DNA of 64,000 nt from Prolixibacteraceae bacterium (GCA_021740385.1 JAIOZY010000018.1:1-64000), one strand, 5' to 3'. Shown: positions 44,433-54,282, counted from the first letter of the stretch. Notes: generated by a model from the letters alone, not told the origin. Numbers and translations are program-made.

Positions 44433-44861
44433 ATGAAAAGGAAAGAATCCAGCAAAGCTTTGTTAATTCTGCTTTTGGCTTTTGTTTTTCAGGCCCGGGC
44501 ACAAAACAACGCTGCAAACATAACCGGCACACTTTATAATATTGAAAGAAGTGGCAAGGTTTACATTTTCCTGGTAGATGAAAAAAGTTTCAAAACCCCT
44601 CAATCGGGTATTGATACCCTGATATTGAATGCCGGTTATGAAACACTGAATTTCACGTTCGTAAATGTTCAAAAAGGGGTGTATGGCATCAGGTGCTTTC
44701 AGGATATTAATGGCAATGAAAAACTTGACAAAGGCACTTTTGGCCCGGTTGAACCGTGGGGTCTTTCATGGAAAAAAAAGAAGAAATTCCCTTTCAAATT
44801 TTGCGATATCGCATTTGAAACAGACAGCAACAAACAGATTGAAATTTTTCTAAAATTATAA
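44433..44861 (+). CDS. DUF2141 domain exported protein
   Basis: 142 residues from the ATG at 44433, which gives a proper signal peptide (KALLILLLAFVFQARA). An in-frame upstream start at 44310 adds a second hydrophobic segment and looks less likely. The mature part is the DUF2141 beta-sandwich: GKVYIFLVDEKSF, VQKGVYGIRCFQDINGNEKLD and FGPVEPWGLS. Function is unknown; the family is periplasmic or secreted. It may be cotranscribed with the methyltransferase gene 10 nt downstream. Confidence 0.8.
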   Translation: MKRKESSKALLILLLAFVFQARAQNNAANITGTLYNIERSGKVYIFLVDEKSFKTPQSGIDTLILNAGYETLNFTFVNVQKGVYGIRCFQDINGNEKLDKGTFGPVEPWGLSWKKKKKFPFKFCDIAFETDSNKQIEIFLKL

Positions 44862-44871
44862 AAACCAAGCT

Positions 44872-45438
44872 ATGGAACTTTTACCAAACCTTGCATTTAC
44901 ATTACAGAATGCCTTCTGGTTTTCGCTTTTATATGGACTGACAAACCTGGTGATAATGAAGGTATTTCCTACGCACTACAAAAAGAGGGTACTGGCCACG
45001 CCCCGTTTCGGGAAAAAAACCGATCAAATCATTGGTTCATTTAATTTCATCATTTTCCAGGGATTGATTTTAATTGTATGTTTTATGCCGGTAAAGTATG
45101 TTCGGGTTGCTTTTGAGGCTGGCACTACATTTTTTATTCTGGGTTATATTGCTTATGTAATGTCCCTGATAAATTATGCTAAAACAAATCCCGACAAACC
45201 TGTTACAAAAGGCATTTACCGTTACAGCCGTAATCCTCAGCAACTCTCTACCATTGTGATGTGGGTTGGTATTGGTTTCATAACAGCGTGCTGGTTAATC
45301 GTTTTCCTTTGCCTGTTTCAGTTAATACTTGTTTTTCCAACTTTTATAGCCCAGGAAAAATTTTGTATTGAAAAATACGGGGATGAATACAAAAGATACA
45401 TGCAAAAAGCACCAAGGTATTTTTTGATAAAAAAATAA
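44872..45438 (+). CDS. isoprenylcysteine/phospholipid methyltransferase-like membrane protein
   Basis: 188 residues with about five membrane helices. The C-terminal part has the ICMT/PEMT pattern: TKGIYRYSRNPQQLSTIVMW and EKYGDEYKRYMQKAPRYF, which bind SAM at the membrane face. In bacteria such proteins methylate lipids or small hydrophobic molecules; the substrate cannot be told. It follows the DUF2141 gene closely. Confidence 0.8.
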   Translation: MELLPNLAFTLQNAFWFSLLYGLTNLVIMKVFPTHYKKRVLATPRFGKKTDQIIGSFNFIIFQGLILIVCFMPVKYVRVAFEAGTTFFILGYIAYVMSLINYAKTNPDKPVTKGIYRYSRNPQQLSTIVMWVGIGFITACWLIVFLCLFQLILVFPTFIAQEKFCIEKYGDEYKRYMQKAPRYFLIKK

Positions 45439-45483
45439 TAATTCATGAAATTTTAAAATACTGAAAAGTATACTGCTGATGCG

Positions 45484-46260
45484 TTACAACGCAACCCTGG
45501 TACCTTTGGAACCCGGCCGGGTAAGGTTCGCAGCATTGGTAACCAGCACCTCGGCCACACCGTTATGCAGGGCATTATAAGCATTATCGAGTTTTGGCAC
45601 CATGCCGGCAGCAATTGCCCCGCTGGTTTTGTATTCCCGGTATAACTCCCTGCTTAATTCGGGAATTACCGAGTCGTCATCATCGGGATTGGAAAGCACG
45701 CCATCTTTTTCGAAACAATAAACAAGGCGTACGTTGTAATGCTCGCTTAAGGCAATGGCCATTTCGGATGCAATGGTATCGGCATTCGTGTTTAGCAGCA
45801 TGCCTTTGCCATCGTGCGTTAGCGGGGCAATTACAGGGGTAACCCCTTCGTTAATCAACAACCTGAGCTCACGGGTATTCACATCAACCACATCGCCGGC
45901 ATAACCGTAATCGATATCCTTTACAGGCCTTTTTACCGCGCGGATAATGTCAAGGTCGGCACCGGTAAAACCGGCAGCATTGCACCCCAGTGCCTGCAAA
46001 CCGGCAACGATGTTCTTGTTTACCAGCCCGCCATACACCATGGTAACCACATCGAGCATTTCGCGGCTGGTTATGCGACGGCCTTCTATCATCTGGTTTT
46101 CAACCCCCAACTGTTCAGCTACAAGGGTTGCACGCCTTCCGCCACCGTGAATCAAAACCTTGTAGCCCGAAATGCTTTTGAAATCTTTCAGCAACCGGTT
46201 CATCGACTCTGGCTCTTCTACAATTTTACCCCCGACTTTTACAAGCGTTAACTTATCCAT
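45484..46260 (-). CDS. argB: acetylglutamate (or succinylglutamate) kinase
   Basis: 258 residues of the amino-acid kinase family: LVKVGGKIVE at the start, LIHGGGRRATLVAEQLG, GFTGADLDIIRA, NTNADTIASEMAIALS and the closing GSKGTRV. It phosphorylates the N-acylglutamate in the second step of arginine synthesis. In Bacteroides the acyl group is succinyl, and this may hold here. No other arg gene is next to it. Confidence 0.93.
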   Translation of the reverse strand: MDKLTLVKVGGKIVEEPESMNRLLKDFKSISGYKVLIHGGGRRATLVAEQLGVENQMIEGRRITSREMLDVVTMVYGGLVNKNIVAGLQALGCNAAGFTGADLDIIRAVKRPVKDIDYGYAGDVVDVNTRELRLLINEGVTPVIAPLTHDGKGMLLNTNADTIASEMAIALSEHYNVRLVYCFEKDGVLSNPDDDDSVIPELSRELYREYKTSGAIAAGMVPKLDNAYNALHNGVAEVLVTNAANLTRPGSKGTRVAL

Positions 46261-46316
46261 GATGCAAATATATTAATTTTTAAAATCAAATATTTAGCAA
46301 TAACATTCCTCTTTCG

Positions 46317-49262
46317 TTATGAAAACAACCCCATTATCTCATCAGCCGAAGTTGCATCGAACGGAGAAGTTGAAGTAATAAACCGTTCGGCCAGTGCCGA
46401 TTTACGCTCTTTCAGGCTTTGAATTTTTTCTTCAATAGTGTCTTCTGAAATAAACCGGTAAACAATCACTTTTTTTTCCTGCCCAATGCGGTGAGCCCGG
46501 CTTATGGCCTGGTTTTCGGCTGCGGGGTTCCACCAGGGATCGAGCATAAAAATGTAATCGGCCGAAGTGAGGTTGAGCCCTACCCCGCCTGCTTTTAACG
46601 ATATTAAAAAAATTCGCTTCGACGGATTATCCTGAAAATCATCAATTATTTTTTCCCGGTTTTTGGTTTGGCCGGTAAGCAGGCAATATTCCCATCCCCG
46701 TTCATTAAATTCCGTTTCGAAAAGCTGAAGGTGTGTAACAAACGACGAAAAAACCAACACCTTATGGTTTTCGGCCAGCAACTCTTCAAGGCTTGCAATT
46801 ACTTCGTTAAATTTTCCCGAATCGGAATTTTGCCCTTTCACAAGCGCCGGGTGATTGGCAAGCTGCCGAAGGCGTGTCAGGCCCTGTAAAACGTGAAACG
46901 ATGATTTCTTAAAGCCCTTTTTTTCGATGGTTTCCAATAAGCTGTTCCTTATTTCCGATTTTTGTTCTTCATAAATCTTCTGCTGATCTTCGGTCATTTC
47001 GCAGTAGTATTCCTGCAAGGTCAGAGGTGGCAAATCGGGTTCAACTTCTTCTTTTTTTCTCCGTAAAATAAACGGCGAAATGAGGTATTTCAATTGTTTT
47101 TGCTTTTCCTCATCGTTCATCTTTTCAACCGGGTAAATAAACTCATTCTGAAAAAAAGAAAAATTTCCAAGTAAACCGGAGTTCAGGAAATTCATTTGTG
47201 CCCACAAATCGGACAGTGAATTTTCGATGGGCGTCCCTGTGAGCACCAGCTTGTGTTTCGGGTTCAGCTTGCACACCGACTGATACACTTTCGACCCGGG
47301 GTTTTTTATGTACTGGCTTTCGTCAAGTATCAGGTAGTTTATCGGAAGTATTTCGAGCATGGTGATATCGTTACGGGCTATACCGTATGTGGTAAGGATT
47401 ACATCGTAAAAATAAATGACTTTTCTGAACGATTGGCCCTTTTTCCGTTGGCTGCCAACATGCTGATAAACTCTTAAACCGGGTGCGAATTTCCTGATTT
47501 CGTTTTGCCAGTTGTGAATGAGCGAGGTAGGAACCACAATTAATGAAGCCGGCATGCTCTCTGTTTCGACCGGAAAAAGAAGTTGCTGACCTTCAAACTC
47601 AGAATGTGTTATCGCCGTTTTTTCCGATTCTTCCTTAATTTTCAACAATAAAGCAAGGGTTTGAAGGGTTTTTCCAAGCCCCATATCATCGGCCAGGCAG
47701 GCACCGAATTTTTTCACGTACATCGAATACAACCAGGAGAACCCCTGCAACTGGTATTTCCGCAAACCGGCCTTTAACCCGGCCGGGATTTCAACTTTTT
47801 CAAATTCCGAAGGATCAAGTTCCGATAAACGTTTTTCAATTTTCCGGTCAATTCCTTCCAGATTTTCCTGCAATAATTTAAAATGATGTTTTTTGAATTT
47901 GAGCGAATCGTTGTTTTTTTCGCCCAGGCGGGCAATTTCGCGGTAACGGGCAAACCATTCTTCGGGCAATATGGCCACTTCGCCGTTGGGCAAAATAAAT
48001 TCACGCTGCCCTTTCAAAATGTTTTTCCGAAGCTGGATGAACGGAATTTGAAACTCGCCAAAAGTCACAATAGCATACAAATCAAACCAGTCATCTTCCA
48101 TTTTCAATTTAAGGTCGATGCTTTGTGGCCCGGTGAAAAAGCGGGCACCTTCGTCCGGCTGAATTACTTCAATGCCCAGTTCCGATAAATGGTGCGAATG
48201 AGCGTTCAACCAGCCAATAAGCCCGTAGCCCGAAGAGTCGTTTTCCGTTTGCTGGTGGGCTGTAAATCTTAACTGGTTATTTACAAGCCTCAACCCGGCT
48301 TTATTAAGCGCTGCTTTAACGTGTTCTTCCCATTCAATATCCCTCATATACTTCAAAAAAGTGTACGTTCCTGTTGAATGGGTCAAATCCACAGCAACCC
48401 CGTTTTTGTCGCCGGCAAAAAACTGTTTTTTTCCGTACTGAAAATAAAGGACAAGCATGGGCAATGTATCGAGCCCCTTTTCAACAGAAATCAAAGCTTT
48501 TTTCTCGTTGTCAATCTTTTGAACATCAAAACCCTCAGCCTCAACTTCAAAATCTTTTACAACATTGAAAACAAACTTTTTTAAATACTTTTCGGTAAGT
48601 GATGCCGGTACTTTGATGTTTTCTTTTTCGAAGAAAGGGGTGAGTTTTTTTGCTGTCATTTGTTCAAAGCGGTAAAGAACATTCTGAACGATAATTGATG
48701 CAGGCGTATCGGTCAGCACTACGGGCTTTTTGTGCAAAATATCAACCCGTTCGCCACTATACACCATTTTCAGAAAGTAGTTTAAGCCTTCGCCCGTTAA
48801 ACCAAAATGAAACACGGGCAGGGCAAAACCCGGCATAATCTCAACTTCATCTTCTTCGTAAATATTACTGTAATTCAACGGCTTGTAAAAAAGCTTAATG
48901 CCGTTTTCAGCAATCAGGCCTATGGCTTTGTCAATTTGTTTGTCGATATAAGGTTCGATGTACTTTTGGAAAAAAGCCGTTTCGAGCGAATTTAAAAAAT
49001 CTTTACTCCCTTTGTTTCGCGAAAATTTTCTGGCCAGTTTTTCATCACTGTAATTTTCATGCAATTCAATCAGCCTGTTTTCTGCATCAGAATAAGTATA
49101 ACCTTCAAAACCTTTTTCATTACTGTTGGCAACACCCAGAGCAGTATAGAAAGTCCCTTTAATGTTTTTCTGCACCAAATACGGGGCAAGAACATGACCA
49201 AAAACACGGTGTTCGGTCAGGGTCATTACAAACTCAACGGGATTTGTATTTTTTTTCACCAT
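46317..49262 (-). CDS. SNF2-family helicase-like ATPase
   Basis: 981 residues. A 490-residue N-terminal region with no clear motif precedes a SNF2 translocase. Visible motifs are LADDMGLGKTLQTLALLL (I), LILDESQYIKN (II), LTGTPIENSLSDLW (III), and the C-terminal lobe with SLKAGGVGLNLTSADYIF and AISRAHRIGQ (VI). The N-terminal half resembles the SWIM/SNF2-associated bacterial region. It probably remodels protein-DNA complexes; no role is shown by context. The DksA-type gene lies 20 nt upstream. Confidence 0.93.
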   Translation of the reverse strand: MVKKNTNPVEFVMTLTEHRVFGHVLAPYLVQKNIKGTFYTALGVANSNEKGFEGYTYSDAENRLIELHENYSDEKLARKFSRNKGSKDFLNSLETAFFQKYIEPYIDKQIDKAIGLIAENGIKLFYKPLNYSNIYEEDEVEIMPGFALPVFHFGLTGEGLNYFLKMVYSGERVDILHKKPVVLTDTPASIIVQNVLYRFEQMTAKKLTPFFEKENIKVPASLTEKYLKKFVFNVVKDFEVEAEGFDVQKIDNEKKALISVEKGLDTLPMLVLYFQYGKKQFFAGDKNGVAVDLTHSTGTYTFLKYMRDIEWEEHVKAALNKAGLRLVNNQLRFTAHQQTENDSSGYGLIGWLNAHSHHLSELGIEVIQPDEGARFFTGPQSIDLKLKMEDDWFDLYAIVTFGEFQIPFIQLRKNILKGQREFILPNGEVAILPEEWFARYREIARLGEKNNDSLKFKKHHFKLLQENLEGIDRKIEKRLSELDPSEFEKVEIPAGLKAGLRKYQLQGFSWLYSMYVKKFGACLADDMGLGKTLQTLALLLKIKEESEKTAITHSEFEGQQLLFPVETESMPASLIVVPTSLIHNWQNEIRKFAPGLRVYQHVGSQRKKGQSFRKVIYFYDVILTTYGIARNDITMLEILPINYLILDESQYIKNPGSKVYQSVCKLNPKHKLVLTGTPIENSLSDLWAQMNFLNSGLLGNFSFFQNEFIYPVEKMNDEEKQKQLKYLISPFILRRKKEEVEPDLPPLTLQEYYCEMTEDQQKIYEEQKSEIRNSLLETIEKKGFKKSSFHVLQGLTRLRQLANHPALVKGQNSDSGKFNEVIASLEELLAENHKVLVFSSFVTHLQLFETEFNERGWEYCLLTGQTKNREKIIDDFQDNPSKRIFLISLKAGGVGLNLTSADYIFMLDPWWNPAAENQAISRAHRIGQEKKVIVYRFISEDTIEEKIQSLKERKSALAERFITSTSPFDATSADEIMGLFS

Positions 49263-49282
49263 TAACTGATTTTATAATCGGG

Positions 49283-49615
49283 TTACCGGGCACAAGCCAC
49301 GCAAACTTTCGACTCGGGCATGAGCAAAATACGCTGAACAGGAATGGGATTGCCACACCGGATACAAAGCCCAAAACCGGGTTTTCCAACCTCTTTAAGC
49401 GCCGCGTCAATTTTCGTAAGCTGCAATCTTTTTTTTCGTAATGTGGCTTCGTTCACACTGCGGTTGTTAATTGAATCCATGCGGCTTACACGCCCAATTG
49501 CCGAGTCGGGCGCTTCGGCCTGTGTACTTTCTTCAAGGTCTGCTATATCCCTTTCGAGTTTTGCCCTTTTATTTTGCAGCAACTCTAATACCTGATTTTG
49601 AAATTCGCTGTCCAT
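49283..49615 (-). CDS. DksA/TraR-type C4 zinc-finger protein
   Basis: 110 residues starting MDSEFQNQVLELLQ; a longer upstream frame is hydrophobic and unlike the family. A coiled coil (about 8-80, EEST motif-like LERDIADLEES) leads to the zinc finger CIRCGNPIPVQRILLMPESK then C-V-A-C. DksA proteins bind the RNA polymerase secondary channel. Here the coiled-coil tip cannot be judged. It lies 20 nt before the SNF2 gene and may share its transcript. Confidence 0.85.
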   Translation of the reverse strand: MDSEFQNQVLELLQNKRAKLERDIADLEESTQAEAPDSAIGRVSRMDSINNRSVNEATLRKKRLQLTKIDAALKEVGKPGFGLCIRCGNPIPVQRILLMPESKVCVACAR

Positions 49616-49746
49616 ATATTTATTTACAAAAGATCGAAATAAAAATCCCGTAATGAAAAAAACTTCTAATATAAAAAATGATCTAAATATTGATTCCGTG
49701 AAACCCTTAAAATGATAAAAAATAAAGAAAAAAAACCGAAAAAAGG

Positions 49747-49775
49747 TTGACAGCAAAAAGATGATCTTATTTTTG
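49747..49775 (+). promoter_or_regulatory. candidate promoter of the Nfn operon
   Basis: TTG (49747-49749) and TATTTTTG (49768-49775) are 18 nt apart; the -7 box is an exact TAnnTTTG. The start codon at 49811 follows after 35 nt. Confidence 0.55.
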
Positions 49776-49810
49776 TAGGTTCAAAAAAATAAGTCAATAG
49801 AATAAATCCA

Positions 49811-50647
49811 ATGAACCGAATTGTTGAGAAGGAATTTTTTTCCGAAAATGTTGTAAAGCTGGTTGTAGAAGCGCCGAAGATTGCCAAAGCGCGTAAGCCC
49901 GGAAACTTTATCATATTGCGCGTTTCGAAAGAAGGGGAACGCATTCCGCTTACCATTGCCAGTGCCGATGAAGATAAAGGCACCATTACACTAATTGCAC
50001 AAAAAGTGGGTGTGAGTACCGAAAAACTGGCCAAAATGGAAGTGGGCGATTCGTTGCACGATTTGGTCGGCCCACTTGGGAAAGCTACAGAAATACACAA
50101 AGTTGGAACCATTCTTGCCTGTGGCGGCGGGGTTGGTGTTGCTCCCCTGCTCCCCATAGTCGAGGGGTATAAAAAAGCCGGAAACAGGGTTATATCGGTA
50201 TTGGCAGCCCGCTCAAAAGACCTCATCATCCTTGAAGATGAAATCAGAAAATGGTCCGACGAAGTTATTGTTATGACCGACGACGGTTCGTACGGAAAAA
50301 AAGGCCTCGTAACCCAGGGTGCCGAAGAAATCATTAACCGCGAAAAAATTGATGAGTGCATTGCCATTGGCCCGGCCATCATGATGAAATTCACGGCACT
50401 GCTTACAAAGAAATACAACATCCCTACACAGGCCAGCCTCAACTCCATCATGGTTGACGGAACAGGCATGTGCGGTGCCTGCCGTGTGACCGTGGGCGGA
50501 AAAACCAAATTCACCTGCGTTGACGGTCCAGAGTTCGATGCACACCAGATCGATTTTGACGAAATGCTGATGCGCCTCGGCGGTTACAGCGAAGAAGAAA
50601 AAAAGGCCTACGAGGAATTTATGAACCGTTTAAATTTGCAAGCATGA
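49811..50647 (+). CDS. nfnA: NfnA-like NAD(P)/FAD oxidoreductase subunit
   Basis: 278 residues. FAD-binding beta-barrel at the N-terminus (KPGNFIILRVSKEGERIPLT), nucleotide domain with ACGGGVGVAPLLPIV, and a C-terminal [2Fe-2S] site in GTGMCGACRVTVGG and C-V-D-G-P. It is the small subunit of NADH-dependent ferredoxin:NADP oxidoreductase, which bifurcates electrons. The PyrK/sulfide-dehydrogenase beta subunit is the same family. Its stop overlaps the next start by 4 nt, so the two subunits are coupled. Confidence 0.9.
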   Translation: MNRIVEKEFFSENVVKLVVEAPKIAKARKPGNFIILRVSKEGERIPLTIASADEDKGTITLIAQKVGVSTEKLAKMEVGDSLHDLVGPLGKATEIHKVGTILACGGGVGVAPLLPIVEGYKKAGNRVISVLAARSKDLIILEDEIRKWSDEVIVMTDDGSYGKKGLVTQGAEEIINREKIDECIAIGPAIMMKFTALLTKKYNIPTQASLNSIMVDGTGMCGACRVTVGGKTKFTCVDGPEFDAHQIDFDEMLMRLGGYSEEEKKAYEEFMNRLNLQA

Positions 50648-52116
50648 CGACCTTAGCCGAATACTTAAAAGAACGACGCGACCAGGAATGGCGTGCCGAA
50701 TTACGAAAAAAATTAAAAGGAAAAGAACGGACAAACATACCCCGGGTTAAAATGCCCGAGGTCGATCCAAATGAACGGGTCAAATTCCAAAACGTTGAAG
50801 TAAACCTGGGTTTATCCATCGAACAGGCACAGCGTGAAGCTTCTCGGTGCATGGACTGCGTAAACCCCACATGCATTGAAGGATGCCCGGTACAAATTAA
50901 CATTCCTGAATTTGTTAAAAATATTGAGCGGGGCGAATATGGCCAAGCTGCCTCGAACCTGAAACTTACCAGCGCCCTGCCCGCCGTGTGCGGAAGGGTT
51001 TGCCCGCAGGAAAAACAGTGCGAAGAACAATGCTTTTACACGCTTAAACTTAAAAAAGAACCGGTTGCAATTGGCTACCTCGAACGTTTTGCTGCCGACT
51101 GGGAACGCGAAAGCGGTTCGGTATCGGTACCCGAATGCGCAACAAAAAACGGCATAAAAGTGGCCGCGATCGGTTCTGGCCCGTCATCATTGTCGTTTGC
51201 CGGCGATATGATTAAACTGGGGTACGATGTTACCGTGTTTGAAGCCCTGCACGAAATTGGCGGCGTGCTGAAATACGGCATCCCGGAGTTCAGGCTGCCC
51301 AATGCCACGGTTGACGAAGAACTGGAAAACCTGAAACAGATGGGCGTGAAGTTTGAAACCAATTTTATAGTTGGCCGCACAGCATCGTTCGACGACCTTG
51401 AAAAAGAAGGCTACAAAGGGTTCTTTGTTGGAAGTGGTGCCGGCTTGCCACGTTTCATGAACATACCCGGCGAAAACTACAACGGCATCCTTTCGTCGAA
51501 CGAATACCTTACACGCGTAAACCTGATGGGCGCTGCCGACGATAAATTCGATACACCTGTGCTACGGGGCAAAAACGTTGCCGTAATTGGCGGTGGCAAC
51601 ACGGCCATGGACTCGGTACGTACAGCCAAAAGGCTTGGCGCCGAACGGTCTATAATCGTTTACCGGCGTTCGCGGGTTGAAATGCCGGCCCGCGTAGAAG
51701 AAGTTAAACATGCCGAAGAAGAGGGCATTGAATTTATGAACCTGGCCAACCCCGTGGAATATTTTGCCGATGAAAACGGCCGCGTGAACAGGATGCGTGT
51801 GCAATACATGGAACTGGGCGAACCCGATGCATCGGGGCGGAGAAGACCGGTACCCATCGAAGGATCGGAAAAAGATATTGATGTAGACCTGGTAATTGTG
51901 GCCGTAGGTGTATCGCCCAACCCGCTGATACCTGCCTGCCTGCCCGATTTGAAGGTCAGCCGCTGGGGAACCATCGAAGTGGGCGACAACATGCAGTCGT
52001 CAATTCCCGTTATTTTTGCCGGGGGCGACATTGTTCGTGGCGGTGCAACCGTTATACTGGCCATGGGCGACGGGCGCAACGCGGCACAATCGATGCACGA
52101 ATACCTTTCGAAATAA
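50644..52116 (+). CDS. nfnB: NfnB-like / homotetrameric glutamate-synthase-type oxidoreductase subunit
   Basis: 490 residues. Two [4Fe-4S] Cys clusters at the N-terminus (CMDCVNPTCIEGCP; CGRVCPQEKQCEEQC), then an FAD domain with AAIGSGPSSLSFAGDM and an NADPH domain with VAVIGGGNTAMDSVRTAKRLG. With NfnA it would couple NADH and reduced ferredoxin to NADPH production. Annotation pipelines often call it gltA, but no large glutamate synthase subunit is here. Confidence 0.9.
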   Translation: MTTLAEYLKERRDQEWRAELRKKLKGKERTNIPRVKMPEVDPNERVKFQNVEVNLGLSIEQAQREASRCMDCVNPTCIEGCPVQINIPEFVKNIERGEYGQAASNLKLTSALPAVCGRVCPQEKQCEEQCFYTLKLKKEPVAIGYLERFAADWERESGSVSVPECATKNGIKVAAIGSGPSSLSFAGDMIKLGYDVTVFEALHEIGGVLKYGIPEFRLPNATVDEELENLKQMGVKFETNFIVGRTASFDDLEKEGYKGFFVGSGAGLPRFMNIPGENYNGILSSNEYLTRVNLMGAADDKFDTPVLRGKNVAVIGGGNTAMDSVRTAKRLGAERSIIVYRRSRVEMPARVEEVKHAEEEGIEFMNLANPVEYFADENGRVNRMRVQYMELGEPDASGRRRPVPIEGSEKDIDVDLVIVAVGVSPNPLIPACLPDLKVSRWGTIEVGDNMQSSIPVIFAGGDIVRGGATVILAMGDGRNAAQSMHEYLSK

Positions 52117-52147
52117 CGAAAGAATTCTTAAATTTCGGATAAATGAA

Positions 52148-52453
52148 ATGAAGATGACCACTTCTGAAGCAATACTGGAATATCTGTTAAATAACAAGGA
52201 AAGATTTAAGACTGAATACAAACTTGTAAAAATTGGGCTTTTCGGTTCGTATGCACGAGGTGAAAACCAATCGGGAAGCGACATTGACATTCTGGTTGAA
52301 TTTCAGGACAATACTCCCGATTTATTCGGAAAAAAGCTCAGCTTAATAAATGAAATTGAGTCGAACTTTAATTTACCTGTCGATATTTGCAGGGAAAAAT
52401 ACATCAAACCTGCATTCAGGGAGATGATTTTTACTGAAGCCAGATATGTATAA
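52148..52453 (+). CDS. MNT-family minimal nucleotidyltransferase (orphan)
   Basis: 101 residues. The catalytic motif is intact: GLFGSYARGENQSGSDIDIL, i.e. Gly-Ser followed by Asp-x-Asp. Such proteins usually pair with a HEPN protein as a toxin-antitoxin system in which the MNT partner AMPylates the HEPN toxin. No HEPN gene follows; a dihydroorotate-dehydrogenase-like gene begins 19 nt later. The gene appears complete, so it may act alone or on a distant partner. The start could also be the ATG 6 nt further. Confidence 0.85.
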   Translation: MKMTTSEAILEYLLNNKERFKTEYKLVKIGLFGSYARGENQSGSDIDILVEFQDNTPDLFGKKLSLINEIESNFNLPVDICREKYIKPAFREMIFTEARYV

Positions 52454-52472
52454 ACTTTAAATTCTTAATAGA

Positions 52473-53468
52473 ATGGCAAATTTAACAACCCGTTTTTTCG
52501 GTCTTGAACTCAAATCGCCCGTGATCGTAGGCAGCTCTGGTCTTACATCATCTGTTGAAAAAATAAAAACTTATGAGGAAAACGGCGCAGGAGCCGTGGT
52601 GTTAAAATCGATATTCGAAGAGGAAATATACTTTGAATACGAAGCCGAAACCAACAAGCAGGATCTGGGCTACCACAATCTCGAATACCTCGACTATTTC
52701 GATTACGAGATTAAAAACGATAAAATAAAACAAGCTTTAGAATTGATTCAGAAATCAAAGCAGGCAGGTGTTTCAATTCCCATCGTGGCCAGCATTAACT
52801 GCCACAGCGGCAGCGAGTGGGTTTTCTTTGCCAAGAAGCTTGAAGAGGCCGGGGCCGATGCCATTGAGCTGAATTTCTTTGTACTGCCTTCCGATGCAGA
52901 GCTTGAGGCAGCAAAAATTAAAGATTACTATTTTAAAATTATCGGAAAAGTATTAATGGATGTTACCATCCCGGTTACCATAAAACTTTCGCCTTACTTT
53001 TCGGACCTTGCCCGTATGGTTAAAGAACTTTCGGAAACACGTATGGCAGGCATTACCTTGTTTAACCGCTTTTTCAACATCGATATCGACCTTGATAAGA
53101 AAGAACTGGTTGCAGCCAATGTACTGAGCCACCCCTTTGAATACCTTCAGGCACTGCGCTGGATCGGGATCATGTCGGGCAGGGTTGACTGCGGACTTGC
53201 AGCCAGCACCGGCATACACGACCATAACACTGCCCTGAAAATGTTTATGGCCGGGGCAAATGCCGTGCAGGTTGTTTCGGGCATTTACAAACACGGCGCC
53301 GGTTTCATTAAAGAACTGGTTAAAGGCATTGAAACCTGGATGGACAAAAACGGGTACCAGAACATGGATGAACTCACCGGCCAGGCCAATTTGCAAAAAG
53401 TTAAAAACCCATCGTGGTACGAACGGGTACAGTTTATGAAACATTTTGGGGAGTTCGATGGAGAATAG
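52473..53468 (+). CDS. dihydroorotate dehydrogenase-like flavoprotein
   Basis: 331 residues of the TIM-barrel PyrD/PreA family: TRFFGLELKSPVIVGSSGLT at the start, VVLKSIFEEE, TIKLSPYFSDL, and GANAVQVVSGIYKHG for FMN phosphate. It is a divergent group separate from true PyrD; its substrate may be dihydroorotate or a related ring. Its position downstream of NfnA/NfnB, the former a PyrK homologue, suggests electron exchange with that pair, but this is inference. Confidence 0.85.
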   Translation: MANLTTRFFGLELKSPVIVGSSGLTSSVEKIKTYEENGAGAVVLKSIFEEEIYFEYEAETNKQDLGYHNLEYLDYFDYEIKNDKIKQALELIQKSKQAGVSIPIVASINCHSGSEWVFFAKKLEEAGADAIELNFFVLPSDAELEAAKIKDYYFKIIGKVLMDVTIPVTIKLSPYFSDLARMVKELSETRMAGITLFNRFFNIDIDLDKKELVAANVLSHPFEYLQALRWIGIMSGRVDCGLAASTGIHDHNTALKMFMAGANAVQVVSGIYKHGAGFIKELVKGIETWMDKNGYQNMDELTGQANLQKVKNPSWYERVQFMKHFGEFDGE

Positions 53469-53796
53469 AACACGTATAACACTGATTTGGAAAATATTCA
53501 CGGATAAATCTCAAAGTAATTAAAGGAATTGGATATAAAAAATCGTTCGATGATATTACAGCCAGATTAAACGGAATGCCCGGGTATCGAACGAAAAAAA
53601 CACGGAAACTGCATAAATCCAAAATTCCATTTCCCCAAGGTTTTAATTTATTTTTTTTGTAATTTACATTTTCATATCTGATCATTATAAATCGTTTCAA
53701 TGAAATTAAAATTCATGACAAAATGTAAGTTGCATACCGATCGATTCGGATCAACATTTAATAATCTATAAACCTATTAATTAAACTTAATCTATC
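53469..53796. other. intergenic, no gene seen
   Basis: 328 bp. The first half contains ATAACACTGATTTGGA and TTCACGGATAAATC, which resemble dispersed spacer repeats of this phylum. The second half is A/T-rich and should hold the promoter of the following lipoprotein gene. Confidence 0.5.
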
Positions 53797-54282
53797 ATGA
53801 AAAAAATCAGTACCTTTCTTTTAATTACAATTATCGGAGGATTATTTATTATCTCCTGTAGTTCAAAAAATGAAATAATTACAGATCCTCAACAGGGCAA
53901 TTCACTTGTTAATGAACTTTGGGACAATTTGGTCGCAAGCGATACTGCTGCCCTTAACCTGATGATGGCAGATGAATTCCAGTCAGTTCATCAGGACGGA
54001 GCCAATAATAAAACAGAGGAACTCAAACTGATCAGTGGGCTGTCCATCACAAATTACACCATTGATAATCTTATCAGTACGCAGGATGGAGATGTTCTTA
54101 TAACCACCTATATGGTTTCTGTTGAAGAAACTATTGAAGGAGAGCGTTTATCGAAAAAACCTGCTGCCCGGATGACCGTATTTAAAAATAACGATGGCCA
54201 ATGGCAATGGATTGCCCATGCCAACCTGAAGCCTCTTGAAGAAACAAAAGAGACATCAGCAGACTGCGAAACAGCAAAATAA
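53797..54282 (+). CDS. SnoaL/DUF4440-like lipoprotein
   Basis: 161 residues. Signal peptide ending FIISC (lipid-modified Cys). The mature domain is an NTF2-like cone fold: LVNELWDNLVASDTAALNLMMADEFQSVH, then paired strands VLITTYMVSVEE and a closing WQWIAHANLKPL. DUF4440 proteins include isomerases and small-ligand binders; no catalytic residues can be assigned. It stands alone. Confidence 0.8.
   Translation: MKKISTFLLITIIGGLFIISCSSKNEIITDPQQGNSLVNELWDNLVASDTAALNLMMADEFQSVHQDGANNKTEELKLISGLSITNYTIDNLISTQDGDVLITTYMVSVEETIEGERLSKKPAARMTVFKNNDGQWQWIAHANLKPLEETKETSADCETAK

Noticed and set aside
46265-46272. TATATTTG as promoter -7 box for argB
   Set aside because: Only 4 nt separate it from the start codon and no -33 element lies at the right distance.
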